A DNA stretch of 64,000 nucleotides, from positions 3,238,607-3,302,606 of the forward strand of contig KQ481983.1 of NCBI GenBank assembly GCA_001430745.1. Direction: 5' to 3'. Position 1 is the stretch's first letter. Each line of letters begins with the position of its first letter. The DNA is from Auxenochlorella pyrenoidosa. Taxonomy: Eukaryota > Chlorophyta > Trebouxiophyceae > Chlorellales > Chlorellaceae. Of the stretch, positions 10,301 through 21,833 are shown one piece after another. The translations under genes were made by a program, and so were the position numbers. Below the pieces are notes generated by a model, which saw nothing but the letters and a program-made list of their open reading frames with translations, was not told the origin of the DNA and ran no database searches.

Positions 10301-13300
10301 CAGGAAGTTTGTGGATACTCTGGTGATGGGGTTGTTGAGCACAAACGCCGGCCTGGCAGGCCCGTTGAAGTAGTGGCTGAGCTGGGCCAGCGAGAACCCA
10401 GAGCCGATGCAGTTCAGGTTTCCAGCCCAGGGGCAGCTGCCGGCTGCATTACACGGCATGATGCAAGGTCCGCCATTCAGCTCAGGTGGTATGGCAGCTC
10501 TGGGCTCCAAGCACAGAACCGAGTACGCAGTGTCCCAGTACAGCATGTATGAGGCACATCCAGAGCGACAGCCCTTCCATCCACCCACTCACGCGTCGGG
10601 GGCACGCGTGTGCACAGGTTGCTTGCAAACCGAGGTGCATCGGCAGTAAAGATGGACTTCATGGTTGCAGCTGAAGGGCAAAAAGAGGTGGGTCCGTGCG
10701 TAAGGAAGGAGGTGACCGCTCATGCTGGTGCATTGAGTGTGGGCATGTTTAACGCGGTCACATGGCCATGTCAAGTGCAGCCGCAATGGCAGGCTGGAGG
10801 GGGAACACACGGCGTATGGGCCACAGGGGGGCAGCTGCCCACCCGAGAGTGCAGCGTTGTAGAAGCGAATGGGGCCCACAGAGCCCCGAATGGCGCCAGT
10901 CTTTGTCCTCCAGTTCAGCCCCACCACGAAGTCGGCAGTCCCTGCAGCCAGGCGTGTGTCAGACACACGAGTCGGCAGTTGACCTGTCAGGATGCAGTCG
11001 GCTGGCTGGGCAAAGTGCAAATGTCATCACATGCTTCTACCATGCCAGCACATTGCATGCCCGAGAGGGTGCTTGTTGATGGGGTTGCACGCTGTGATGG
11101 AGCAGAGCAAAGACCTGGCGTTGAGATTGCACTGGCACAGCTACGCTGGCATGTGGCATAAAGGACAGCTGCACATCAGGATGTCCTGCCGCCAGGCTCA
11201 CCCAACGTGATTTGCTTCTGATTTGGCCAGCTGTCAACGACAGCGCCATTTTGGAAGTATGTGACCGTGGTCTTGCTGAGCGACACTGCAGGAGCCAGCG
11301 GCAAGGACGACAGGCCTTGCCAGCAGCACGGCAGCACGAAAGGCGGCCGTATCACGAAAAGCACACCGGAGTGAGCAGGAGCAAGCACCACGCTGTTGAA
11401 TGAAAGCCAGGACGGCCGGCGTACCGCCGAGCATTGACCAGCAGCCGGGCTGCGCCTCTGGCAGGAATGGAATGTAAAGATGGGTGCTGGCAATATTGTC
11501 CACCTCTGAAAAATAGGTGCCCCGCCACCTGCACGGAAGCAGAGGCAGCAGGTAAGTGGGTCGCCCACGATCACCTCTTCTGGTACTGAACAGCTGACAG
11601 GGCAATGCCTGGAATGGCCACCCATTGGCACACTTCGCCTCTTGCACAAGTGTCTCACAAACTCGAGCACAAAGCTTTGAGGCTTTGCTGCGTTGAGCGC
11701 CAGTATCATGGACGCATGGCTCATGAGTGGCCTGCACGGAGAATGACCTACCACTCCCGCCGGCACTCACATGAGGCTGTTGAGGTAGTTGCTGGGGTTG
11801 CGGTTCAGGCCCATGATTGTGTTGTCAGCGGGCAGCCCCTTGCCCTCGTCTCGGTACCAAATGACCCCTGCGCTTGCAGCGTCAGCAGACCTGGGCTGGC
11901 GTGTGGTCAGGTGCGAAATGCGGGATATGCGCGTTGCTGGCACCGTGGTGTGGGAGTTTTGCGGGGCAGGCTGCGAGCTAGTGTGCCATGGCAGGCTCCG
12001 TGGCAAGCTCACCCGACCAGGGCAGCCCGGACCCAGGAAGGCTCAGGGTGGCGCGCCGGGCATAGGAGGTCGCGTTGCCAGAGAAGAAGAGCGTGCCGCC
12101 AAAGTCAGGGAGAGGCGTCACGCCCGTCAGCGTCTGCGGGCAGGGCACGGGTCACTTGCGCTGCCATGCTATGCACGCCGGGAGCAGTGCCTGCTTCTGC
12201 TGGTAGCGCAATCGTCAGGCTGGGAGAGGGCCTCTTCCAGGGGTAGCGCCAGCCCTGCTGGGACCGCGACGTCCTTCGGCAGCACATCCTGCCCCCGGAC
12301 TGGGGCCGCCATGGGGCGCCTCCCATATCGGCCCTGCTGCGCTCGGACACCCACCCACTGCGCACCATGTGCCCCTGGGCATAGCTCGTGTCGATCCACA
12401 GGTTGGACTTGGCCAGATCCACAGACGCGGGGTCCAGCGACAGCACCAGGCTGCCATAGGCCACGCTGGGCCTGGGGGGCGGGGGCCAGGGCGGGCCACA
12501 CAACGAGGCGAGATGCAGAGGCGGCTGGGCAGCAAAGCAAGCGAGGCAGGCTGCATACACAGAGCGTGGATGCCCAGAATGGCTCACACACACATGTACT
12601 GTTGATATCATGACCCCCGGCTGCTGTACGGGCCGTGCACTGCTTACTTGCAGAGGGCGCTGGCAAACCGTGCGCTGTCTCGCAAGAACAGCTGCCGCAA
12701 CTCAGCCGCTGCAAGCAGTCAAAGGTGGCGGCGGCAGCGAGGTTGGTAGGCATCCCTACCTGCAGGCGGGGCGCAAGCGCGCACGAAGGCCGGCCAGAGA
12801 GGCATTCCAGCTGCTGCAGCTCACCAGTCAGGGTCTGGTTGTACATGTACACAGGTCCGACGCTGCCCACCATGGGGTTGATCTTGCCCCAGAAGTCCCA
12901 TCCAATCACCAGGCTCTTGCGGCCTGCAGGGAGCAAAGGTGCACCACAACTGGGTGCAGTGGTGTAGCAGGCACTGGCAGGTGGCCGGCCTTGCGCATGC
13001 TGCTGCATGCCAAGCTGTGTCGTGCTCTGCTGCGCTGCTTCGATCCGCCGACTCACCCCAGGTGATCTTCTCCTGTGACTGGAAAGACTGCAGCAGATTG
13101 CCATTCCAGAAGTAGCTGATCTTGGTGTCGTTCTTGGCAACTGCGGGCAGCCCCCGGTGCAGGCACGGGGTTTCTTAGTTGTTGCACACAGAGAACTGCG
13201 GACGGTGATGCGGTAGCAGCAGCCCGCCGCTGGACAGGCTTTCCTCCAGCTCAGCCGGAATGGCGATGCTCTCCTGACGGCTAGCGCCCAGCGCATCTGC

Positions 13301-14737
13301 ATTGGAATTAGACGAGGGCAACTGCAGCTCCGCATGCCCCCCCATCCCAACCTTGCATGAAAAAAAGCCAAGCTCGGTGGCAGCTGATCACAGTCGACCG
13401 CCCCGCTGCTGCCCTGCTGCCACCCTGCCTGTACACTGGACTCTGGAACCCCCACAAACCTGCAAGCATTTGCCAGCAGCCTGGCGCGGTGGAGGGAAGG
13501 GCGGGGCGGTACACCCGCGACGTTGCCTTCTTCTCCACCCACTGGTCAGTGCGCCACCTGGTCGAGGGTTGGGGAGTTGAGCAGCACGGGTGGGCAATGC
13601 CGTTGGCGCATCTTTGGACACAGGCTGCCAATGCAGCACCGGGCGGCTGCGTTGCTGGCTTTCCCACACTTGCATGAAGGAGTTTGCGCTGTTGGCCACG
13701 TCGTAGTTCAGGCTCATCAGGGCCGAGGGGCTGGCCAGCCCGGTGCTGTCGTCTCGGTACCAGAGCGCGCCTGCATGCGGAAAGCAGGCGGAGCCGGTGT
13801 CCTCGAGTGCTTGAATCCGCCAATGGAGGCCCAGCCCTGGCCTGCTAAGGCCTTCCCTGCCGAGCCCTGCTCTGCTGCCCTCCTTGCAGCTGCGCATGAC
13901 TAGGCTGCCCAGCGGCACTGCTGCCGCTCCTGCCCCGTCCCATCCCTGCCCTGCACTCCAACAGCCTCCCTCTCCCCATCTGGCCCCCCACCCGTCCAGG
14001 CCAGGCCCGGGATGCCGTTGTTGTTCAGGCTGTCGCGCACGGCCACGCTCTGGAAGCTGCGGGTGGAAGCGAAGGACAGGATGCCTGCGCCCGAGGCAGC
14101 AGTACCAACAGGGCAGGGGGAGCAGGCAGAGCAGGGAGCGCGTGAGCTGGCTGCGCCGCAGCTGCAGCTTCACATCACAGGCATCACGCTGGATGCTCAA
14201 AGCGCATGCGCATTGGACTGCTGTGGGACAACTGGCTCCCGGGCCTGAAAGCATGACACCCGCTGCGTGTGGGCGCCGGCCCGCACCTCCAAAGTCGGTG
14301 CCGGGCTTAACGCCCGACATTCTCAGATGGTTCCCTGTGCCGCTGGCGTCTGTCCACGTGCTGTTGTCAGTGCTGTTCACAACGCTTGCAGGGTCCAGCC
14401 ACAGCACCAGGGCAGAGCTGCGAGGGGGTGCTTGCGCGTCCCCTGCAGAGAGCGGGCACAAGCAGGGAGCAGCAGGCAGGCAGGCAGGGTAGCACGACGT
14501 GCATCGATAGCGCTGTCTGGCCTGCAAAAAAGGGGTGTTACACGTTGCACCTGCATGCGGGTGGTTGAGCTTCTGTGCTTGCACCTTGGTAGGGGGGCCT
14601 GTCCTGAGCAGGGCTGCACGACACCGTTGGAAGCTGGTGGCGGCGGCAGCGGGCACCTTCTCGCCTGTGGCCAGCAAGGAGAGGAGGAGCAGAGGCACGA
14701 ATGCCCGCCAGCTGGGACTCGTGCCGAGCTCAGCCAT
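7313..14737 (-). CDS. Large secreted protein with two LamG-like units and a Cys-rich tail
   Basis: I model 26 exons with phase kept at all 25 junctions, giving 975 residues. Exon ends: 14737-14620, 14442-14287, 14084-13992, 13770-13674, 13557-13460, 13140-13057, 12923-12825, 12708-12648, 12471-12366, 12133-12013, 11867-11771, 11528-11425, 11285-11202, 10941-10843, 10670-10593, 10443-10269, 10124-10061, 9907-9804, 9718-9552, 9240-9158, 9016-8947, 8810-8711, 8528-8421, 8212-7969, 7807-7739, 7561-7313. Residues 1-25 form a signal peptide with a run of leucines. Residues about 40-268 and 269-498 are two homologous units with LWLDPASV/LSLDPASV, a WYRD motif, GSVGPVYMYN/GSVGPIRFYN and an RFAS-LC end; this is the concanavalin A/LamG fold pattern. 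Residues 499-890 are unrecognised. The last 80 contain about eight Cys (CTSDGQCQSGNC). The protein is probably extracellular or in the cell wall, perhaps sugar-binding. A split into two genes near 10000 is possible but less likely. Confidence 0.72.
8356..8385. repeat. GCAT/GCAG tetranucleotide repeat
   Basis: Consecutive GCAT units pass into consecutive GCAG units inside an intron of the large secreted-protein gene. This is a simple-sequence tract. Confidence 0.7.
10593..14442 (-). repeat. Internal tandem duplication of an approximately 230-residue LamG-like unit
   Basis: Exons 2-8 (14442-12648) and exons 9-15 (12471-10593) encode homologous units. Matching landmarks in order are LDPASV, DFGG, WYRD, the pair PGCWQMLAG/PGCWSMLGG, YFWNG/YFQNG, KITWG/KQITLG, GSVGP and RFAS-LC. 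Most introns fall at the same places with the same phase. Two differ: unit 1 has an extra intron after DFGG, and unit 2 has an extra one before TLTG. Confidence 0.8.
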
Positions 14738-15825
14738 CTCACGCTGCGGTCGTGAAGAGGTGCAGAATGCCTGACAGGCTGGTCCTGCAAGGAGGCACCA
14801 GCACGGCAGCAGGACTCATGAGGGGCGCCGCCCGGCGCTGTCGGCAGCTGATGGGCATGTGTGGACAGGAGCTGCCCTCGGCATTGAGCTGACGACAGAC
14901 CCGGATCGTGCTGCGCACTGTTTACTTTGGATATGGGCAGCAGGAGCGGTCCGAAAGCCTGCGGGCTGCACTTGCCCGTTTCTGCTGCCAGCGGTGGGAC
15001 GTGCAGAGCCTGCAGGTGAGGAAACGGGCTTGCCAGGACCGCACTATAAGCACGTGAGCATGCCAGGCAGGCTCGATGCACTCAGGGGCGCTGCAAGAGG
15101 GGGTGGTGTGGGTGTGCTGTGTGCTCAGCACGGTACTGCTCCTGCCAGCAAGGCTCTTGTCAATCTGGACTGCCTGGCTGTCTGAGTGAAGATGCTGCCT
15201 CGCTCAGGACGGAATGCAACAGCTGGGGCTGCTGGCCAGCGGTTTGAACCCCCGCACTCGCTGCCGCCCTCCAAAGCCTGCTGACACTGCTCTGGAGCTT
15301 TTTTGCCGCCTACTACAGACGCCACCAACATGACAGGGGACTGCCACCAACGATCCGCAAGGACTGCAAGAGGCATGGTTCGAGACAACATGTGCTGTCG
15401 ATCAAAGGTTCTCGCTTATCATGGCCAGCGATACGGTGCTGGTGCACGGAAGCAGTGCAGCAGGCCTGTGCTTGTGGCTATTGATTGAGCAGCCACGACA
15501 AGCAGGTTCGCTACACTGTGTGCCCGATGGGTGAGGTGATACTGCATTCTCCTCACAGGTGCTGTTGGATACTCCCCGACCATGAAAGCAGCATGGACAG
15601 GGTTTTCGAGCACCTCAGATCCAGGCCTGACGTCAGGCATGACTGTCCGCAGCTGCTCTGGCATTGGGGTAGTGCCATGTTGCAACCCCATTTGCTCTGC
15701 ACCCCGAAGGGGCTTTGATCCACCAGCGATTTCAGAACCAGACGGGGGATAGACCTGCTTTGGCCTAAGACTTGGGCTTGTTGCAATGGCGTGCTGCTGC
15801 TGCACGCGTGGCCGCCCGTGGCGCC
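14738..15825. other. Intergenic, divergent upstream regions
   Basis: This separates the starts of the secreted-protein gene (-) and the p34-like gene (+). No coding region is supported. It should contain both promoters. Confidence 0.5.
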
Positions 15826-17206
15826 ATGGCCCCGTTCCATTTCCTGGGCCTGCAGCGCCCCGATCTCCATTTCAACATCATGTCGGAAACATCCCATTCT
15901 CCAGGACGCATTCTTGTGCTGGCAGGAGGCAGGCTTGAGGCTGCCCACTCGCTGTTGGGCGCCATCACGCACCCCAGCTCACCCCCGCCTCTCTCTTCTA
16001 GTGTATCAGCGCATGCATGGCGCTTGGACACCAAGTACTATACCGCAGACGTCCTTTTTGAGCTTCGGCATGTGGACCACTCGCTGCGCCTGGAAAACGG
16101 CGCAGACGAAGCGGCTGCATACGAAGCCGTGCTACTGATATTCGATGCTGACCTCCCCGAGAGCTTCACCAGCCTGCAGCGCTGGTGGGAGGCTGCCGGC
16201 GGCGGCGACGCCGACTTTGGGGTGCGCCTTGCAGTGGCACTGGCGGCCCAGGGTGCGAGCGGCAGCGGCAGCAATGTTGGCAGCCCAGCAAAGATGACAG
16301 ATGCAGAGGAGTGGTGTGCGGAGCAGCTGGTAGAGCTGGTTGATGTGTCAGCGAGATCAGCGGAAGAGGAAGGGGCGCCTGGGCCTGCGCCAGCGTCGCC
16401 TGACAGTATTGGCAACAGCAGCTGGGGCGGCGAAGCCACAGGGGTGGAGCGCATCCGTGAGGCGCTGCAGGCGCACATGTGGCCGGGCATGCAGCTCAAG
16501 CCCAGCCCGCAGCGCGGCGCGGCAGCAGCACCACCTGCAGCACAGCAGTCAGGTGAAGAGGCGGGCATGGAGGATGCTGTGCCGGCAGCAGCGGGCAGCG
16601 AGCACCGCGCAAATGGTGCTGCAAGCAGCGATGGCGGCGGCAGCATGCAAGATGCGGGGGCAGTCGCAGGGAGCGGCGCAGCGGCAGAGGCGGCAGACCT
16701 GAGCTTTGCAGACTTTCTGCGCCTTCCACCAGAGGCGGCCGCTGCTGCTGCTGTGCAAGGGCGGCGTGTCGCAGGGGGCGCAGCAGCGCCGACCGCAGGA
16801 GCATTTGGGGGGGCAGACGAAGCCGCAGAAGCAGAAGTGGAGGAGCTGCAGCGCCTGTTTGGGCTGATCGCAGGTGGGTGTGCGCAGGGGTCGCGCGTGT
16901 GGCGCCCTTCCTCACCGAGGTGCTGGCCTGCGACGCTGCTTTGAGCCGGACACTGTGCTGTGCTGTTTTGTGACACATGGGATGCTTGCCAAAACCATTG
17001 CACCAGAAGTTTTAGAGTATGTCCCACAGCTGTGCCTGAATGTGGATGCGCCTCCTGCCCTTGACACCCCTGCAGGCCACCGCGCCCAGCTGTCCCAGCT
17101 GCCCGATGCGCAGCGCCGCGAGGCAGCGGCAGACCTTGTGATGCAGCTGCTGGACGCCATGGGGCTGGACGACGAGGAGGAGGGGACGGATGAGGAGGGA
17201 GCCTGA
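15826..17206 (+). CDS. AAGAB: Alpha/gamma-adaptin-binding protein p34 (AAGAB) homologue
   Basis: p34/AAGAB proteins bind and help assemble clathrin adaptor complexes AP1 and AP2 in the cytosol. Exons are 15826-16873 and 17076-17206, GT-AG, giving 392 residues. Family landmarks are the conserved DTKYYTADV; an aspartate-containing strand VLLIFDADLPESFTS; EEWCAEQLVELVDVS; GVERIREALQAHMW; and a C-terminal helical region HRAQLSQLPDAQRREAA before an acidic end. The N-terminal GTPase-like strand ILVLAGGRLEAAHSLLG lacks the Lys of a normal P-loop. A long Ala/Gly-rich linker separates the two halves. The start could instead be the ATG at 15880, which would remove 18 residues. Confidence 0.85.
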
Positions 17207-17404
17207 CCAGCGAGCTGGTGGTATGGCCGACCATCCGCTGCCAGTGGCGTGGCCCGCCCAGCTCCTCTTGCGCTGCGGCATTGACAAGTATCATGGCCCC
17301 CCTCAACACTTGTGAGCAGCGGAAGAGTGCAGGATACATGTGTTTTGGCAAACATAAGCATACGATTTATGAGCAAGACGAGTGCATGGTGTGCATGGCG
17401 CAGA

Positions 17405-18406
17405 TCACTTTCGGGTGTTTGTTCCGCCGCTACCGCCGCCGCCGCTGCCGCTGCCGCCACTGCTGCCGCTGCCGCTGCCGCTGCCGCTGCCATCGCTGTC
17501 GCTGCCGCCAAACAACACCTCCAGGCCGGGCGGCGGCCAGCGCACAGGGTCGTACCCTCGGTTGCCCCAGGGCGCGCAGCGCAGCAGGCGCCAGGCTGTC
17601 AGCACCGTGCCCTTGCCCACGCCAAAGCGCTGGTAAGCCTCCATGGCATAGACTGCGAGGGCAGCGGCCGGGGCAGCATGGTCGAGCAAACTTTGACACC
17701 CATCCCAAGCAGTGCGCCTTGACAAGCTCAAGGACGTTCAAGCCTGGCACGCATGCGGGATGACAACTCAGGCCACAGCGCAAGCACGCAGTGCACTATT
17801 ACAGGACAGCAGCGTGCGACGCAGTCTAAGCATGTGTTGCTAGGAGGAGCGTGCCCGTGAGGATGCCTTGCTGACAGGCGCCCTGCCATCTGCCTAAGCA
17901 GAAAGGACCCACCAACCTGAGCAGGTGGGCAGGAAGCGGCACGCGGGGGGCAGCAGCGGCGAGATGGCCGACTTGTAGAACCGCAGCATGGCAAGCGCTG
18001 CTGCGACGCCTGCGCTCTGCTCCTGCTCCTGCTCCTGCCCCTGCTGCTCTGCGGGCTCAGGCGGCTGCACGCCTGCTGTCTGCTCTTGTTGTGGCCCAGT
18101 GCCGCCCTGCTGCTGTTGCTGATTGTTCAAGGCTCTACGTTCTGCTCCTTGCTGCTGTGGAGCCTCAGGCAGAGCTGCTGGGGCTGCAGGGCCGCGAACG
18201 GTGCCGCCGCTTGCAACGCCACGCTGCAGCTGCGGCGGCGACACCAGTTGCCGCGCCAAACAGCGATGGCACGCTTCGACTTGCAGCTTGCGCACCCTGC
18301 AGCCTGTTCTTTGAGCGCCATTGGCGCGTCTGGAGGCTGGAAGCGTGGAGAGCTTTGGGCTCTGCGCGACCGTGAGGCCTGGGCGCCCTGCGAGGGCTCC
18401 CGACAT
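17405..18406 (-). CDS. yidD: YidD-like membrane protein insertion efficiency factor, plastid
   Basis: YidD assists insertion of membrane proteins by the YidC/Alb3 pathway. Exons are 18406-17917 and 17652-17405, GT-AG with phase kept, giving 245 residues. The short core domain crosses the junction: MLRFYKSAISPLLPPACRF, then LPTCSVYAMEAYQRFG, then LLRCAPWGNRGYDPV. This is the complete Cys-containing YidD signature. An N-terminal region of about 140 residues is Gln/Pro-rich with an Arg- and Ser-rich start, consistent with a plastid transit peptide plus linker. The C-terminus is a low-complexity Gly/Ser tail. The gene is divergent from the MATE gene, with 183 bases between start codons. The plastid location is inferred. 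Confidence 0.9.
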
Positions 18407-18589
18407 GATTGGGAGTGGCGGTAACGAAATGGCGCAGGATTGGAATACGGAATTGTCGGGCAGAGCAGGTGCATGAGTCGGGCAAATGAGACACGGTGCG
18501 CACTGCTTCCCTGTCGCCGTTCTATCCTTCCTCTGCACTGCGATCACACCCCAGAAGCTTGTAGAGCGTTTTGAAATGGAGCCAAGGCT
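18407..18589. promoter_or_regulatory. Short divergent promoter region, YidD/MATE
   Basis: Only 183 bases separate the two ATGs, so both promoters and 5' UTRs must overlap or sit very close. I recognise no specific motif. Confidence 0.4.
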
Positions 18590-21500
18590 ATGCCCGCCCA
18601 GCACTCCCTCTGCCAACTGAGGCGGCCTCCAGGTCTCAACAGCTTGATCTGCATATCTGCAGGACACCATCGGCGGTCGAGAACGATGGCAGTGACAACA
18701 ACAGCGGCACAGAGCCCACGGGGCACCGGCAGCAGTGGCGCAGGCGCCCGCCTTGGTGCTGGCGCCACCAGCGGCGGCACGGGCAGCAAGGGTCCCGCCC
18801 TGCCCGCGGCTGCCTCCCCAGGGGCCAGTGGTGCGCCCACCACAGTCGCGCAGCAGAGCAGCCGACGCGCCTTTTACCAGGAGGCCTCCCGCAAGCTCGT
18901 GCCGCGGCCGGCCCTGCGGTCGGGGTATGACCAGGAGATCTTCCTGCTCTTCCTGCCGGCTCTTGTGGCTGGCATGCTGGAGCCCCTGCAGCAGTCTGTC
19001 GAGTCGATGCTTGTGGGCCGGCTGGGCGTTTCGCAGGTGGGCCTGGTGGCGGGCACGTGGGTGCAGTGCGACAGCTGGCCCCCGCTGCGGCTGCCGCTAA
19101 AGCGGAAGCTGGGCGAGTTGGGTGCTGCCGCAGGGGTGCAAGGGCGCGCTGGCTGCGCTACAGTGCGTGGCTTTGCACGTATGCGGACACGTCAGGCGAC
19201 CACAAGAACATCGGGCCTGCATGAGGGACGCAAGTTGCTCGTCGCCCACGAACAGAGCTGCATGCTGTGCCATGGGCCCGGCAGGCCAGGCTCGGGTAAC
19301 CCGCTGCTTACCCAAAGCAACACCCCAGCTGCCGTGCCGTTCCCCATGCAGCTGGGCGCCATGGGCCTGGGCACTGTGCTGTTCCAGTTTGCGGTGGGCT
19401 TCTTCCTGGCTCTGATCATTGCAACAACCCCCCGGGTGGCGGCGCATGCCGATAACAAGCGGATGGTGAGCCGCCTTTGGTGCACAGTAGCGCCATGCGC
19501 CACCTGCAAGGTCTCGCTCCGCCCGGTCTGTTGCGTGCTTGCAGGTCTGGGCACTGTTTTATCCCAGCCTTGAAGCTGGCGGGTGCAGGCTGCCAGGGCC
19601 TCGTCACCCCAGCCTGCTGAGCTGTTCCCGCATTCGGCGGCTGCCCTGTGCAGGCCTCGCGCGCCACGGCACAGGGCATGTGGATTGCGCTGCTCACCGG
19701 GGCGGCCCTGCAGGTGTGCGGCGCGTCAGCGGCTGTTCTCACCTGCTGCTGTGCCTCGCGCGACTCATCTGATCCGGCATTTCGTCACCACCTCTGCGGG
19801 AGGGCCAAGGGATTGTCCAGAGGGAGATGGGAAGGGGCAGTCGCGCTGGGCGTTGTCCAGGCTCTGCCTTCCCTCGTCATTGAGTTGCAGCCTGGAGCCG
19901 GAGCTCTCAGGCGACGCACCTCCCGATGCCCTGCCCCCGCAGGCGGTGGTGTACGCCAAGGCGCCCGCTGTGGTGGGCTACCTGTCTGGCAGTGACGCCG
20001 GCGTGGCTGCCCTGGCCGTGCTCTACCTGCGGGCGCGCTCCTGGGGGCTGCCTGCCGCGCTGGTCATGATGGTGGCTATTGGCGCGGGCAGGTGGGCCCG
20101 CCGCCGCCGGCCGGGCTCCCGCGGGGAAGGCGCCGGGCTGCTCTCTGCTTCCGGTGGGTTTGCACGGCATTGGCTGCATGCCCGGCACCCTGACCCCACC
20201 TCATGCTTGCCTGCCTACCTGCCGGCCCCCCTTCCCCTGCCTGCAGGGGCGTCAAGGACATGAATGTGCAGCTGCTGGGCAGCCTGGCCTACCTGGCGGC
20301 CCTGCTGCTGGCCGACTCTTTCCTGCTCTTCGGCCCGCCGGCACTGGGCATCGAGGGGGCCGGCCTGGGCGCCAGCATCGCGCAGTGGGTGGGCGCAGCC
20401 ACCGTGTGCGGTCTGCTGGCGCGCAAGCAGGTGCGTGGCTGTGTCCTCGACCGGCTGGCGCGTTCGTGCTGCCCGCGCACTCGGCCTGCCACTGGCCACA
20501 TGCCTGCCACCGCGACCCGGCCCTGCCTGCCCACCCCCTGCGCGCAGATTTTCGACTGGCGCGACATGGCGGCCCTGCCCGCGCCCTTGGACGCCCGCCC
20601 CTATGTCCGCATGACGGGAAACCTGGCGGTGAACAACTTGTCGGCGCTGCTGCCCACACTGGTGGCAACCAGCGTTGCCACGGGGCTGGGGGTCAGCCAC
20701 CTGGGCGCCCACACCATCCTCAGGCAGCTGATGGGCTTCTGGCTGCAGGTGGGGTGGGAGGTGGGTTGGTAGGACGGGGCCAGCCGCATGGGCGCAGCAG
20801 GTAATCCTGTGGGCCACACCTGGGTGCTTGCAAACATGCTGTGCCCGCTGGCCGCGCTGCACGGTGGGGAGGGCAGGTATTTCCGGGATCGTCACCGAGC
20901 GATGCTGCAGCGCGTGTGCACTTGCTCGCAGCCGATCTGGCCTGCATCCGCGCCTCCCCTCCCCCTCCCGCCAGCTCTTCCTGGCCTTCAACTCGGTGGC
21001 CCACGCCCTCATCGCCACTAACCTGAGCCGGCAGCGGGAGGGCCGCGCCGCCGAGGTGCTGGTGCGCATCGCTCAGCTGGCGGTGGCCATCAGCATACCG
21101 GTGGCTGCCGCCCTGTTTGCGGCGCGCGGCCTGCTGCCAGACATGTTCACCGGCGACCTGGCGGTGCGGCACGAGGTGGCAGAGGTGCTGCCGCTGCTGC
21201 TGGTGCTCATGGTGAGAGCCCCCGGTGCCGCCGCATGCTGACGAGTGTTTTTGCCGGCGTGCCTTGCGTCTCAGCCTCCGCTGGGAGTCGGGTTGGCTGT
21301 GCTTCAGCGCTGTGTGTGAGCCGGCCCTTTGCTGCACATGCGGCGGGCATGCTGGGCACTCACTTACCAGGCGATGCCGAGTAGCGACTGCCTAGGCTGG
21401 GTCAGCCTTAGCGATGGACCATGTTCCCGCTGCTGCTCCCACGCTCCCCTGCTTGCTGGGCCCTGCCTCAAGCGCAGCCTGCTGGACCCCCGTGCCACCA

Positions 21501-21833
21501 GGCTCCCGTCCTCACACGCCACCACCCACACGCACCCCACGTCCCCCGCCCTGCCTGCAGCCCCTGGACGCGCTGGGCACCGTCCTGGAGGGCGGCCTGC
21601 TGGGCGCCTCTGACACCGGCTACCTGGGCACCCGCACCTTTGTCTCCTGCTGCGTCTCGCTGGCGGTGCTGGCCCTCGCGTCGCACGTGCACGGCAGCCT
21701 GCTGGCCGTGTGGGTGGGCATGAAGGCCATCAACGTCACAGCGCTGGCCCTGGACCTGGGCAAGTACCTGGTGCTGGGCAGCAGGGGTGCAGAGGCGCCG
21801 AGGGAGGGGCAGCAGCCGCGGCCCCCAAAATGA
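18590..21833 (+). CDS. MATE-family multidrug/organic-ion efflux transporter
   Basis: MATE proteins export organic compounds in exchange for H+ or Na+. Exons are 18590-19036, 19352-19465, 19654-19713, 19943-20091, 20247-20430, 20548-20748, 20975-21211 and 21561-21833, all GT-AG with phase kept, giving 554 residues. Family landmarks are EIFLLFLPALVAGMLEPLQQ with a following MLVGRLGVSQ, the segment YLRARSWGLPAALVMMVAIG, and the following GVKDMNVQLLGSLAYL, as in the DinF/EDS5 branch. About ten to twelve hydrophobic segments follow. The N-terminal 90 residues are Ala/Ser/Gly-rich and fit a plastid transit peptide, as in EDS5-like relatives. The ATG at 18686 is an alternative start. Substrate unknown. 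Confidence 0.9.

Noticed and set aside
13142..13459. Apparent coding segment SRQESIAIPAELEESL in the secreted-protein gene
   Set aside because: It lies between two exons that join in phase and align with the second LamG-like unit. It has an in-frame stop, so it is treated as intron.
15230..15265. tRNA-like T-loop (GGTTTGAACCCCC)
   Set aside because: No complementary stems for the acceptor, D or anticodon arms could be found around it.
17405..18406. YidD and fumarate reductase as bacterial contamination
   Set aside because: Both genes contain spliceosomal introns at phase-consistent sites and N-terminal targeting or anchor sequences, so they are nuclear genes of the host.
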